NCBI GenBank assembly: GCA_028288625.1
Contig: JAQBNI010000143.1
Location: 1 to 38,280 of the forward strand
Length of the DNA stretch: 38,280 nucleotides
Origin: Bacteroidota bacterium
GTDB taxonomy: Bacteria > Bacteroidota > Bacteroidia > Chitinophagales > JADIYW01
Direction: 5' to 3'
In this document: positions 18,677 through 25,785 of the stretch, piece after piece
How the letters are laid out: the number at the start of each line of letters is the position of its first letter
Numbering within the stretch: the first letter of the stretch is position 1
The notes under the pieces: model-generated
Databases searched by the model: none
Seen by the model: the letters and a program-made list of their open reading frames with translations, nothing else
Told to the model about the DNA's origin: nothing
Program-made: the position numbers and the translations under genes

Positions 18677-19372
18677 TCAATCCTTGATACACCTTACGGA
18701 TATACCATCCACCTTGTAATCCTCATCTCCATATATAAATGTGAGGTTAAAGTCGAGGAAGTGATACCTCGCATAGCTGATGTCGCTGCCTTCCGTAGCA
18801 CTCCACCAGTAGCCGTTATAAGTGAGGTTATAAAAGGAGCCCGTACTGAATCGCGATCCGCCGGGAAGTCCCGTCCAGCCGCTTTCGTTGGTAGCTCCTG
18901 CATTCGGACTGTACCAATGCGCGGTGCCTGTTTCCTTCAGCTTGCCGCCGGGCGAAGCAGTTCCAACGAAAGTTTCCAGCGCTGTCCATTCCGCTTCTGA
19001 CGGAACATGCCAGCCAACGGGGCACAATAAACCGGAATTTACAGCGTACCAATTATATAGTCTTCCGTATGTTGCGCTGTTAGCGGGTAAATTGTTGTAA
19101 TCACAATATGCTCCGGTGGTTAGGTACGACCAATCTGTATAATCGGAAACGTTTGGTATCGGATCGCCGTTGCGGTATTTTGTTGTATTCAGGTTTTCCT
19201 TCATCCATATCTGTCCGCCAATATTTACCGTGTGATAAACATTGCCGTCGATGTCGGTAACGGTCGATGAATTATTGTTAGTGGTATTCGTCTTTTTAAC
19301 ACAGCTGATTGAAAGCATCGTCAAAGCGCAAAGCGTGATTTGCAGGATGCTTCTTTTAATTGTCTTTTCCAT
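18677..19372 (-). CDS. FISUMP-domain lipoprotein
   Basis: This 231-aa protein has a lipobox (SISC, Cys24 by count), a short N/S/T linker and one Fibrobacter succinogenes major paralogous (FISUMP) domain. Diagnostic stretches are VTDIDGNVYHTVNIGGQIWM, KENLNTTKYRNGDPIP, YGRLYNWYAV, LCPVGWHVPSEAEWTALE, GGKLKETGT, GFTGLPGG-like GWTGLPGGSR, GYWWSATE and the final VRCIKD. These domains are widespread in Fibrobacteres and Bacteroidota and are thought to act at the cell surface; a molecular function is not established. It is a single-gene unit whose end faces the preceding lipoprotein. The opposite strand shows several overlapping open frames, which are shadows of this GC-richer gene. Confidence 0.9.
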   Translation of the reverse strand: MEKTIKRSILQITLCALTMLSISCVKKTNTTNNNSSTVTDIDGNVYHTVNIGGQIWMKENLNTTKYRNGDPIPNVSDYTDWSYLTTGAYCDYNNLPANSATYGRLYNWYAVNSGLLCPVGWHVPSEAEWTALETFVGTASPGGKLKETGTAHWYSPNAGATNESGWTGLPGGSRFSTGSFYNLTYNGYWWSATEGSDISYARYHFLDFNLTFIYGDEDYKVDGISVRCIKD

Positions 19373-19425
19373 AGTGATTTTTTTATCGTGATGTGGAGCA
19401 GATTAAAATTAATCATTTCTAATTA

Positions 19426-20394
19426 TTATCCTGCATGTATTGCATGCCAGATAAAATAAAAATTCAGAATAATATAGGTGAACACATAAACCTGTGCGGA
19501 GATAATGTCGAACCGCTTGCTTTTCTCTATTTGTTCTTTTTTTACAAGATGTAACGAGTACGCTGTAGCAACGATCACTGCTAAAATAAATACAAGTGTG
19601 ATCTCGTGTAAAATATCTACTAATGTAAAAGTGATTGTTTCAGGAAGGGAAGAATCAATAATGTATTTATTTCCTACTACTGCAAATAGAGCGCCTACGC
19701 TTAATCCAAACCTCGAGTCAATGTTATCCGGGTGGATGAAAAAGCATGCGAACGCGATGAGGAATGAAATATACATTCCCAAAAATAATTTCCAGAATAA
19801 TCCCATCGGATCGCGTTTTAAAACGAGGCGTACCCTATAAGAACTGTATGTAGAGGTGGGCTGCAACTGCTCCATGCCAAATGTTGTGTTATAGACTTTT
19901 GACCTGACGTTTACTTTGCAGCTGTCAATTTCCCATCCGCGCAAAGCATATTTTTTATCATAATAATCTCCTGTAGAATCAATGGCAAAAACAAGCGCGG
20001 TGGTATCGAATTGTGAATTCTCAAATGATAACCGCAGGCTTTGGCGGTCGAAAGGAAAATTATCTGTTTTCCAGCTGTCCTTCATGATGCATTGTAATTT
20101 CATGGTCAGAAAATATCTGCCGCCGGAAGAATCCATGGTGGAATATGCTTTTGTAAAAGTTTTTGCCTGCGGGATCTCGAGGTTTTGCAAAAAATCAATT
20201 TCCCTTCTTTTATATTTCACCCACAGCCATAAATTAACCGTGTATTCTTTTTCCCTGAAATCGATATCATGGATGCTGGTGATGTAAATCCCGGTGAAGG
20301 CAGTATCCGGTGGAGTAGTTTGTGCGGTTGATGCTTCGTTTATAAGAAACAATAACATCAAAAGAAAAATAATTTTAATAGTTCTTATTGGCAT
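19426..20394 (-). CDS. pentameric ligand-gated ion channel homologue
   Basis: This 322-aa protein has a signal peptide (cleavage near STAQ, residue 25), a beta-rich extracellular domain (about 30-195) and four membrane helices: M1 at about 198-220, M2 about 226-249, M3 about 253-281 and M4 about 297-319. This is the layout of prokaryotic Cys-loop-family channels such as GLIC and ELIC. The loop signature FPFDRQSL (113-120) follows a tryptophan, as in the family. M2 starts after DSRFGLSV and ends in the conserved LP (250-251) of the M2-M3 loop. As in other prokaryotic members, there is no disulfide-bonded Cys loop. Ligand and ion selectivity cannot be told; the M2 sequence GALFAVVGNKYI is unlike GLIC. 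A TAATTTAG -7-like element lies 4 bases before the ATG. Confidence 0.82.
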   Translation of the reverse strand: MPIRTIKIIFLLMLLFLINEASTAQTTPPDTAFTGIYITSIHDIDFREKEYTVNLWLWVKYKRREIDFLQNLEIPQAKTFTKAYSTMDSSGGRYFLTMKLQCIMKDSWKTDNFPFDRQSLRLSFENSQFDTTALVFAIDSTGDYYDKKYALRGWEIDSCKVNVRSKVYNTTFGMEQLQPTSTYSSYRVRLVLKRDPMGLFWKLFLGMYISFLIAFACFFIHPDNIDSRFGLSVGALFAVVGNKYIIDSSLPETITFTLVDILHEITLVFILAVIVATAYSLHLVKKEQIEKSKRFDIISAQVYVFTYIILNFYFIWHAIHAG

Positions 20395-20454
20395 GCAGCT
20401 AAATTAGAAAAAGAATTTAATAAATATTGAGACGCACCCGCGTTAAAGTTTACC

Positions 20455-20533
20455 GTCATCCTCGCGAAAGCGGGGATCTCATGATTATAAAATACTGCTA
20501 AGTCCATGAGATTCCCGCCTGCGCGGGAATGAC
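20455..20533. repeat. REP-like inverted repeat (GTCAT...GGGATCTCATG)
   Basis: A 29-base arm at 20455-20483 starting GTCATCCTCGCGAAAG pairs with an arm at 20505-20533 ending GCGCGGGAATGAC, separated by 21 bases. The arms match imperfectly and are much more GC-rich than their surroundings. Each arm also folds on itself (CCCGCCTGCGCGGG). Repeats of this type are dispersed in many bacterial genomes. No REP-associated transposase gene is in the window. Confidence 0.7.
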
Positions 20534-20549
20534 GCAAGTGAGCACCGCC

Positions 20550-20569
20550 ATTGCGAGCGTGGCAATCCC
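20550..20569. repeat. fragment of a second REP-like repeat (TTGCGAGCGTGGCAATC)
   Basis: ATTGCGAGCGTGGCAATCCC is a short inverted-repeat unit (ATTGC...GCAAT) typical of another dispersed bacterial repeat. It lies 16 bases after the first REP-like hairpin, in the gap between the YciI-like gene and the channel homologue. Confidence 0.5.
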
Positions 20570-20595
20570 TAATAATTACGCACTTGTGATTTGCA

Positions 20596-20901
20596 TTATA
20601 GTGCATGTGAAAATGGATGCAATTCAGAAGTCATCACTTTTTGTTGAATGGCAGGGTCGTTGTTCATAAATCTTTCTGCGGATTCCGGGTCGGTTGCACT
20701 AAAGATCACAATGCCGAAATTTGACGGATTGTCTGCAGAATAATCTGTTTTCCCTACAAGAATAATTTGTCCGTCTTCTTTAAGCTTTTTCAAATAATTG
20801 AAATGAGTTGAAATAATTTTATTTGTTTCTTCTGTCCAGTTGTTTTTATTTTGATATTCAGGCAAAAGCTTAAGTACATAAATAAATTTGTGAGTTTCCA
20901 T
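20596..20901 (-). CDS. YciI-like protein
   Basis: This 101-aa protein of the YCII fold (ferredoxin-like dimer) reads from METHKFIYVLKLLPEY. An upstream in-frame ATG at 20919 adds six residues with no family support, so 20901 is preferred. Family features are the first strand, a conserved His (H33 in ISTHFNYLKKL), the DGQIILVGKT turn, the second half FGIVIFSATDPESAERFM, and NDP with D82. YciI proteins are small cytoplasmic enzymes or binding modules of mostly unknown substrate. It is the first of three minus-strand genes in this stretch (YciI-like, hydrolase, RidA-like), though gaps of about 190 and 23 bases make a single operon uncertain for this one. Confidence 0.78.
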   Translation of the reverse strand: METHKFIYVLKLLPEYQNKNNWTEETNKIISTHFNYLKKLKEDGQIILVGKTDYSADNPSNFGIVIFSATDPESAERFMNNDPAIQQKVMTSELHPFSHAL

Positions 20902-21088
20902 TGCGTTATTCTTATACAATAAAATTAAGAAAAATCATTTCAAACATGAGATTCAATAGAAGGATTCTTAGAATACAGTAACACAAGGATGAGTGCCTCT
21001 TAGCATGATATTAATAAATATGGAAGTGGTTTTACAAAAGGAAATTGCCACCAAGAATGCAGATTAATTCACGTAATTGCTTTCAGGT

Positions 21089-22027
21089 TTATTTTAAATG
21101 TGTATTAAGAAAAGTTACCTGCACTTCACTTGCTTCATCAAATAATGGACTTGGGTAATGAAGCAAACCAAAATGCCCCCCATCGATTTCCACTAATTGC
21201 TTAGGTTCGGGTGCAGCTCTATAGGCTGTTCTTGCAACTTCCGAATTGGCGCCTTCCATTTCATCATCGTAAGCCACCATCATAAGAATCGCGGCGCGGA
21301 TATATGGAATGCATAATACCGAATTAAATCCGGTGGGGACAGCCGGTTCTACATGCGTGACATTATTTTGCCATTTTGTGTTATATCTTCCACCATATTC
21401 TAAAAACCAACGGTAGGCAGTTAAAGGCGTTAATGCCGACGGAATAGTTGCCTGATCAAATGAAACAACTGGAATGGGACCTACAGTTGTTTCGGGAGTT
21501 CCTTTTACATTCCCATTCAGAAAAGTTTCCCGAATAGATTGAAAAAGGCTTCCATCCGGATCAGCAGGTGGCAGAGCGGCTCCGCACGCAGGTACTTGTG
21601 CAACTACAGTTTTTACTCTATGATCCATAGCCGCCACTACAATAACTTCAGAGCCGCTCATACTATCACCCCAAAGCCCAATTTTTGTGTGATCAACTTC
21701 TGGTAAAGTGTGAACGAAGTTTATTGCATCCCGATAACCGCGTGACTGTATCCACTTGTTGGTTTGCTGACGTGGCTCACCACAGCTGATTCCAAAGCCG
21801 TAATGGTCATATAATAATACGGCAAAGCCATGCCTGCAAAACACTTCAGCATAACGATCGGCAACCATTCCTTCGATCGTCGCCGAATAGCCGTGAGCCA
21901 TAATAATTACCGGTAGTTTCTCTTTTTTTTCCGGGGCATAAAACCTGCCACGGAGTTTAGCACCTTCAGAAGGGAATTCTATTATTTTAAACATATCATT
22001 CTTCATAAAAACGAGAATTTTAATCAA
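21089..22027 (-). CDS. alpha/beta hydrolase (dienelactone hydrolase / S15-like)
   Basis: This 312-aa serine hydrolase has the oxyanion-side motif IIMAHGYSA (about 41-49), the strand-turn AVLLYDHYGFGIS, and the nucleophile elbow WGDSMSG with S122 in a GxSxS form seen in relatives with a GxSxSGG elbow. The likely acid is in YDDEME, and the catalytic His is in DGGHFGLLHYP near the C-terminus. It lacks a signal peptide and is expected to be cytoplasmic. The sequence begins with three Met residues (1, 8 and 12); MFKIIEF (22-base-shifted start at 21994) is equally plausible. The RidA-like gene ends 23 bases upstream, so the two are probably co-transcribed. The substrate is unknown. Confidence 0.88.
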   Translation of the reverse strand: MIKILVFMKNDMFKIIEFPSEGAKLRGRFYAPEKKEKLPVIIMAHGYSATIEGMVADRYAEVFCRHGFAVLLYDHYGFGISCGEPRQQTNKWIQSRGYRDAINFVHTLPEVDHTKIGLWGDSMSGSEVIVVAAMDHRVKTVVAQVPACGAALPPADPDGSLFQSIRETFLNGNVKGTPETTVGPIPVVSFDQATIPSALTPLTAYRWFLEYGGRYNTKWQNNVTHVEPAVPTGFNSVLCIPYIRAAILMMVAYDDEMEGANSEVARTAYRAAPEPKQLVEIDGGHFGLLHYPSPLFDEASEVQVTFLNTHLK

Positions 22028-22050
22028 TCAAATCAGAACAATGTGCTATT

Positions 22051-22476
22051 TTAATTTTTATCTCTTTGAAGATGCGCAATTAATTCAACTTCCACCTGTG
22101 CATCAGCCCGAGCTGAAAATAATCTTGTGACCTGCAGCCAAGTAGCAGCGGGAAAATCATTGTGGTAAAAAGCTTTCCTGACGGAGTTGTTTTCCTTCAC
22201 AGCTTCTATATCAGTTGTATAAAGTGTTTCCTTAACCACATTCTGGTAAGTTGCGCCATATGCGTTTAAAATGTTTCCGAGGTCGGTATAAATTTTGTGG
22301 AGCTGCTCTGAAATTGTACCTCCACCAATAGCGCCTGAGAGATATAATATATTGTCTGCAAAAACTGCTTCTGTATATCCTGCATCGGGATCCTGATCAT
22401 CGAATTTTCCGCCATAAAATTTCTTTTTAATAATGTTGCAGCTTTGTTCTAAAGAGGGAGATGATGAGCTTTCCAT
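22051..22476 (-). CDS. RidA/YjgF-family protein lacking the catalytic arginine
   Basis: This 141-aa protein has the Rid fold: YTEAVFADNILYLSGAIG, then LGNILNAYGATYQNVVKETLYTTDIEAVKENN, FYHNDFPAATWLQV and VEVELIAHL. In RidA the stretch reads PARS and its Arg binds the 2-aminoacrylate carboxylate. Here P109-A110 is followed by A111, so the key Arg is missing. This places it among the Rid subfamilies that are not expected to be 2-imine deaminases. The actual substrate is unknown. The first 15 or so residues (MESSSSPSLEQ) are Ser-rich and non-conserved, so the start could be slightly downstream. It lies 23 bases upstream of the hydrolase in the same direction, so the two may act together. Confidence 0.87.
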   Translation of the reverse strand: MESSSSPSLEQSCNIIKKKFYGGKFDDQDPDAGYTEAVFADNILYLSGAIGGGTISEQLHKIYTDLGNILNAYGATYQNVVKETLYTTDIEAVKENNSVRKAFYHNDFPAATWLQVTRLFSARADAQVEVELIAHLQRDKN

Positions 22477-22690
22477 AAAATGGTTTAATTGTAAAAATAG
22501 ATTATAATATTCAAATTTTCCGAAGTATGCTGTTAGAGCATGGAATGCGGATTAAAAAATAAATGTAATAAAAAGATTTATTATAATTGATGACATCACT
22601 AGTCTCAATCTCTGCTAACTCTCTCCTTAAATAACACACTCTTTTAACATCCGCTTGATAATTATCAATGACAATACTGATCTGAGGCAA

Positions 22691-22698
22691 TAAATTTG
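22691..22698 (+). promoter_or_regulatory. -7 element (TAAATTTG) of the desaturase gene
   Basis: This is an exact TAnnTTTG match, ending 16 bases before the ATG at 22715. It allows a short leader of about 10 bases. The 238-base gap to the divergent RidA-like gene otherwise shows nothing recognisable. Confidence 0.55.
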
Positions 22699-22714
22699 TA
22701 GTAAATTAGAGATT

Positions 22715-23812
22715 ATGGAAATGGTTTTAGAAAACACGGCAACAGAACAAGTAACGGATGATCAGCGCACAAAGATCATCAGGAAGGAAATTCAAGGATC
22801 GTACAAAGAGTTTCGGACTAAGCATCCTTTCCTGAAGCATCAGAATGCAATTGGATTTACCATTTTTGCAGTGAGTATCGCGATGATCATTTTAGGTGCT
22901 GTATTTTATTTGCAACATAAAATTTCATTTTTAATTCTTCTTCCGTGGGTTGCGATATGGACATCACTGCTGCATGAACTGGAGCACGACCTTATTCACT
23001 TCATGTACTTCAAGAAAAATAAATTCGTACAAAACCTGATGATGCTCGGCGTTTGGGTTTTTCGTCCGATGACCATTAATCCCTGGCTTCGAAGAGATCT
23101 CCATTTTCATCACCACCGCGTATCCGGTACACAAACAGATATGGAAGAGCGCGCTGTTACGAACGGACAAAAATGGAATTTCAGAAGACTGATCACTGTG
23201 TCTGATGTATTGTTAGGCGGCATTCTTCGCGGTGCTATTATACGCAGGGATATTTTAGCTTCATTAAAAGCAGGAGAGATCACCAGGGAGCAAGCATATC
23301 ATTTTAAAAAAGTAAAATTCTACGGCATGCTGCCGTTCTCCATTTTCTTATATCTCGTGTGGTATTTTTTTCTTGGACATTATACAGTTCAATTTATCTC
23401 CAATATTTTTCATTTGAATTATCACAGTCCCGCATTTATTCAAGCGCAATTCCGCTGGATAAATCCGTTGGTCGCGATTTTAATTGCACCGAATTTATTC
23501 CGCATGTTCTCTCTTCATTTTATCACATCCAATATGCATTATTATGGTGATGTGGAATCGGGCAACGTAATGCAGCAAACACAAGTATTAAACAAATGGT
23601 ATTTTATCCCGATGCAGATCTTCTGCTTTAATTTCGGCGGTACACATGCAATTCATCACTTCGTTGTAAATGAAACTTTTTATATTCGCCAGCTCACCGC
23701 TGCGCGTGCACATAAAGTCATGAAGGAACAAGGCGTTCGCTTTAATGATATTGGCACTTTCAAAAGAGCAAATCGTTTTTATGAAAGCTTTGATTTAGCG
23801 CAAGCGAGATAA
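22715..23812 (+). CDS. membrane fatty-acid desaturase / hydroxylase-type diiron protein
   Basis: This 365-aa integral membrane protein of the fatty acid desaturase superfamily uses a diiron centre and O2 to oxidise lipid chains. The histidine boxes are HELEHDLIH (87-95), HFHHH (130-134) and HAIHH (311-315), with an extra HFITSNMHYYGD (about 268-279). Hydrophobic helices flank the boxes: about 46-66, 70-86, 203-225 and 248-266. The cytoplasmic N-terminus of about 40 residues is charged. The substrate (acyl lipid, sterol-like or other) cannot be decided. It stands alone with its own -7 element, and no ferredoxin or reductase gene is adjacent. Two near starts (M1, M3) make the exact N-terminus unsure by two residues. 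Confidence 0.85.
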   Translation: MEMVLENTATEQVTDDQRTKIIRKEIQGSYKEFRTKHPFLKHQNAIGFTIFAVSIAMIILGAVFYLQHKISFLILLPWVAIWTSLLHELEHDLIHFMYFKKNKFVQNLMMLGVWVFRPMTINPWLRRDLHFHHHRVSGTQTDMEERAVTNGQKWNFRRLITVSDVLLGGILRGAIIRRDILASLKAGEITREQAYHFKKVKFYGMLPFSIFLYLVWYFFLGHYTVQFISNIFHLNYHSPAFIQAQFRWINPLVAILIAPNLFRMFSLHFITSNMHYYGDVESGNVMQQTQVLNKWYFIPMQIFCFNFGGTHAIHHFVVNETFYIRQLTAARAHKVMKEQGVRFNDIGTFKRANRFYESFDLAQAR

Positions 23813-23813
23813 A

Positions 23814-23880
23814 ATTTCACGCAAAGTCACAAAGAAATTTTAAATCTCAAAGAGTTTTTTCTCTTCACCTCACGTGAAAT
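23814..23880. repeat. CAC-word inverted repeat after the desaturase gene
   Basis: ATTTCACG at 23814-23821 pairs with CGTGAAAT at 23873-23880. Just inside are CACGCAAAGTCACAAAG words, and AAAGAG faces CTCTT. It begins at the desaturase stop codon. It resembles, more loosely, the CAC-word palindromes before cmk and around the GxxExxY gene, and may work as a terminator. Confidence 0.45.
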
Positions 23881-23931
23881 AATTGGTTTGTTTTATCATC
23901 AGTTCATTATATTTATACAAAATCAAAACTG

Positions 23932-25542
23932 ATGAAATATTTTTTGCTTGTTTTCCTTGTATCATTTTCATGTATCGCCTTTTCCCAAACATTTCATATC
24001 AATTGGGGAGGTAGGACCGAGATAGAAGATGACAATTACAATGATCATTTAATTGCTGCTGATAAAGATGCTTTTTATTACCGTTTAACAAAAACAGGTT
24101 TAAAGAACGGAGCTCTGATAAATGAATTTAATACGGTTGTTAAAGCAACTGCGGATCAGAAAACGCGTACTGCCTATCCGATACTTACACAAAAAGATAA
24201 GAAAGAAGATATCCTTGCCATGGATGCTTTAGCAGTGAAAAATCGTCCTTTTGTATTTTACGGACAGGAAGATACCAAGTCAAAAATCAACGAGTATTTT
24301 TTTCGGAAATTCGACGGGGATAAATTTTCTGCAAACATTCCATTAATCTCCCTGCCCATTGAAGGCTATGCAAAATTTATGAGGTATCATTGTTCTGCTT
24401 CTCCGGACGGTTTAATGGAATCTATACTCCTGGAACGACGTGCAGACGATCGTAAAGGTACCTATTACTGGACGAAAGCATCCAACGAGAAAAATGTGAA
24501 ATTTGCTGTAACTGTGTTGAACGGGAATGGTGATAAAGTATGGCAAAATTCTATTGAGTTTAAGGATGTGCTGGAAGAAAACTTTCAACTTTTGAAAACA
24601 ACTGTCACTTCAGAAGGAGATATTTTTATAGTTGGCAGACTATTCGTCGCAGATGAGTTGAAAGAAGTAAGTGGTAAAAATAAAAAAGAAAAAGTGCGGC
24701 GCTATGAAACCGTTGTTTACCATATTGGTAACAAGGGCGGGAGTATTAAACGATGTGCATTGTTCGGACTGGATCTGAAATCATTTTCTATTGCTCTAAA
24801 TAGTAAGAATCATTTTTATTTACTTGGAAGTTATAACGATCAACAAGATATTCCTGCCGGAATGCATTTTATGGAAATTGACGCCAGCGGAGAAGTTGTA
24901 AAAAATTATAATGCACCCTTGCCTGCAGCTTATCTTTCATCTATTCATGCTGTTGGGGCTGCTTCAAAATATGCAGAAAGTGCAAGACAGATCTATGTTG
25001 ATACGGTATTAATTAATGAAAAAGACGAATTAACAGCAATAGCCGGTTATAAGTCACAATATGAGGTGGTGTATTCCGGAGCTTTGAGTGAATATATATT
25101 TACATGTGGCGATATATATTGTATAAAATTTGATAAGGATAAAAGCAATCTTATCTACTATTCACGGATTCCTAGTTTGGAAAGGTCAGTGTATGAAGGA
25201 TTATCACTAAACAGGTATGTAACTTTTTTAAATAACAAAGTGTATATATTTCGCAATACTCTTCAGGGTGTTTCACAATTCGAAATCATCGAAAATTTAT
25301 TTAAATTATCAAAAAAAATCGATCATGACCTTTTTCAACTTGTTGCAACTATTATTGATGAAGATGGGAAATACGCGGAAAAAACCATTCATAAAACAGA
25401 AGAGGAATATAAATTAGTCTATCCCGGAGAATTTATGACTATAAGTCCGGGAAAGATAATCGTTCCTTGTTTTCTATTGAAAGGAAGTACACAATTTTTC
25501 CGGAATTTCGATTACTATGGAGTTATGGATATTACACCATAA
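23932..25542 (+). CDS. secreted protein of unknown family
   Basis: I do not recognise this 536-aa protein. It has a clear signal peptide (about residues 1-19, cleavage at AFSQ), no lipobox and no further membrane segment, so it should be periplasmic or exported. It lacks a T9SS sorting domain. The mature part is beta-rich with repeated short strands and D/N/K-rich turns, such as ENFQLLKTTVTSEGDIFIVGRLF and NSKNHFYLLGSYNDQQDIP, which suggests a beta-propeller, but no named repeat can be assigned. A TATATTTA -7-like element lies about 20 bases upstream. The gene precedes rpsA with a 243-base gap and is not obviously linked to it. Confidence 0.7.
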   Translation: MKYFLLVFLVSFSCIAFSQTFHINWGGRTEIEDDNYNDHLIAADKDAFYYRLTKTGLKNGALINEFNTVVKATADQKTRTAYPILTQKDKKEDILAMDALAVKNRPFVFYGQEDTKSKINEYFFRKFDGDKFSANIPLISLPIEGYAKFMRYHCSASPDGLMESILLERRADDRKGTYYWTKASNEKNVKFAVTVLNGNGDKVWQNSIEFKDVLEENFQLLKTTVTSEGDIFIVGRLFVADELKEVSGKNKKEKVRRYETVVYHIGNKGGSIKRCALFGLDLKSFSIALNSKNHFYLLGSYNDQQDIPAGMHFMEIDASGEVVKNYNAPLPAAYLSSIHAVGAASKYAESARQIYVDTVLINEKDELTAIAGYKSQYEVVYSGALSEYIFTCGDIYCIKFDKDKSNLIYYSRIPSLERSVYEGLSLNRYVTFLNNKVYIFRNTLQGVSQFEIIENLFKLSKKIDHDLFQLVATIIDEDGKYAEKTIHKTEEEYKLVYPGEFMTISPGKIIVPCFLLKGSTQFFRNFDYYGVMDITP

Positions 25543-25707
25543 TCAGGAGTTTCTGCCAATTTCCGGTTAAAGAGTACAATCCTTGTTAAAAAGCCATTAA
25601 ATTGACCTAAGCCATCAATTATCTCATCTTCAAATTTATTCAATGTTAATTTTTTGAAAAAGGTGTTCAAGAATGCTAAAGCATTTTCAAATCCACTCAT
25701 TAATCGC

Positions 25708-25715
25708 TATCTTTG
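25708..25715 (+). promoter_or_regulatory. -7 element (TATCTTTG) of rpsA
   Basis: This is an exact TAnnTTTG match, about 70 bases before the rpsA start. Unlike most genes here, rpsA therefore has a real 5' leader of about 60-65 bases. Confidence 0.6.
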
Positions 25716-25727
25716 CAGTCCATTTTT

Positions 25728-25739
25728 CAGCATATGCTG
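25728..25739. promoter_or_regulatory. 12-bp palindrome in the rpsA leader
   Basis: CAGCATATGCTG is a perfect palindrome about 13 bases after the -7 element, in the early transcribed leader of rpsA. It could be an operator or a small RNA hairpin. Autoregulation is plausible because S1 represses its own mRNA in other bacteria, but the sequence alone does not show this. Confidence 0.35.
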
Positions 25740-25785
25740 TTCTTTGGAGAGAAAATCATTTTTTTAACCATTTAAACAGTCAATT

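Noticed and set aside
18694-19100. Several overlapping open frames around the FISUMP gene
   Set aside because: The GC-richer sequence of the FISUMP gene opens all other frames; only the minus frame with the full FISUMP domain and lipobox is credible.
25515-25700. 61-codon minus-strand open frame between the 536-aa gene and rpsA
   Set aside because: It looks mildly protein-like but overlaps the end of the upstream gene, matches no family I know, and has no clear promoter. It could be a real small protein; left out for lack of support.
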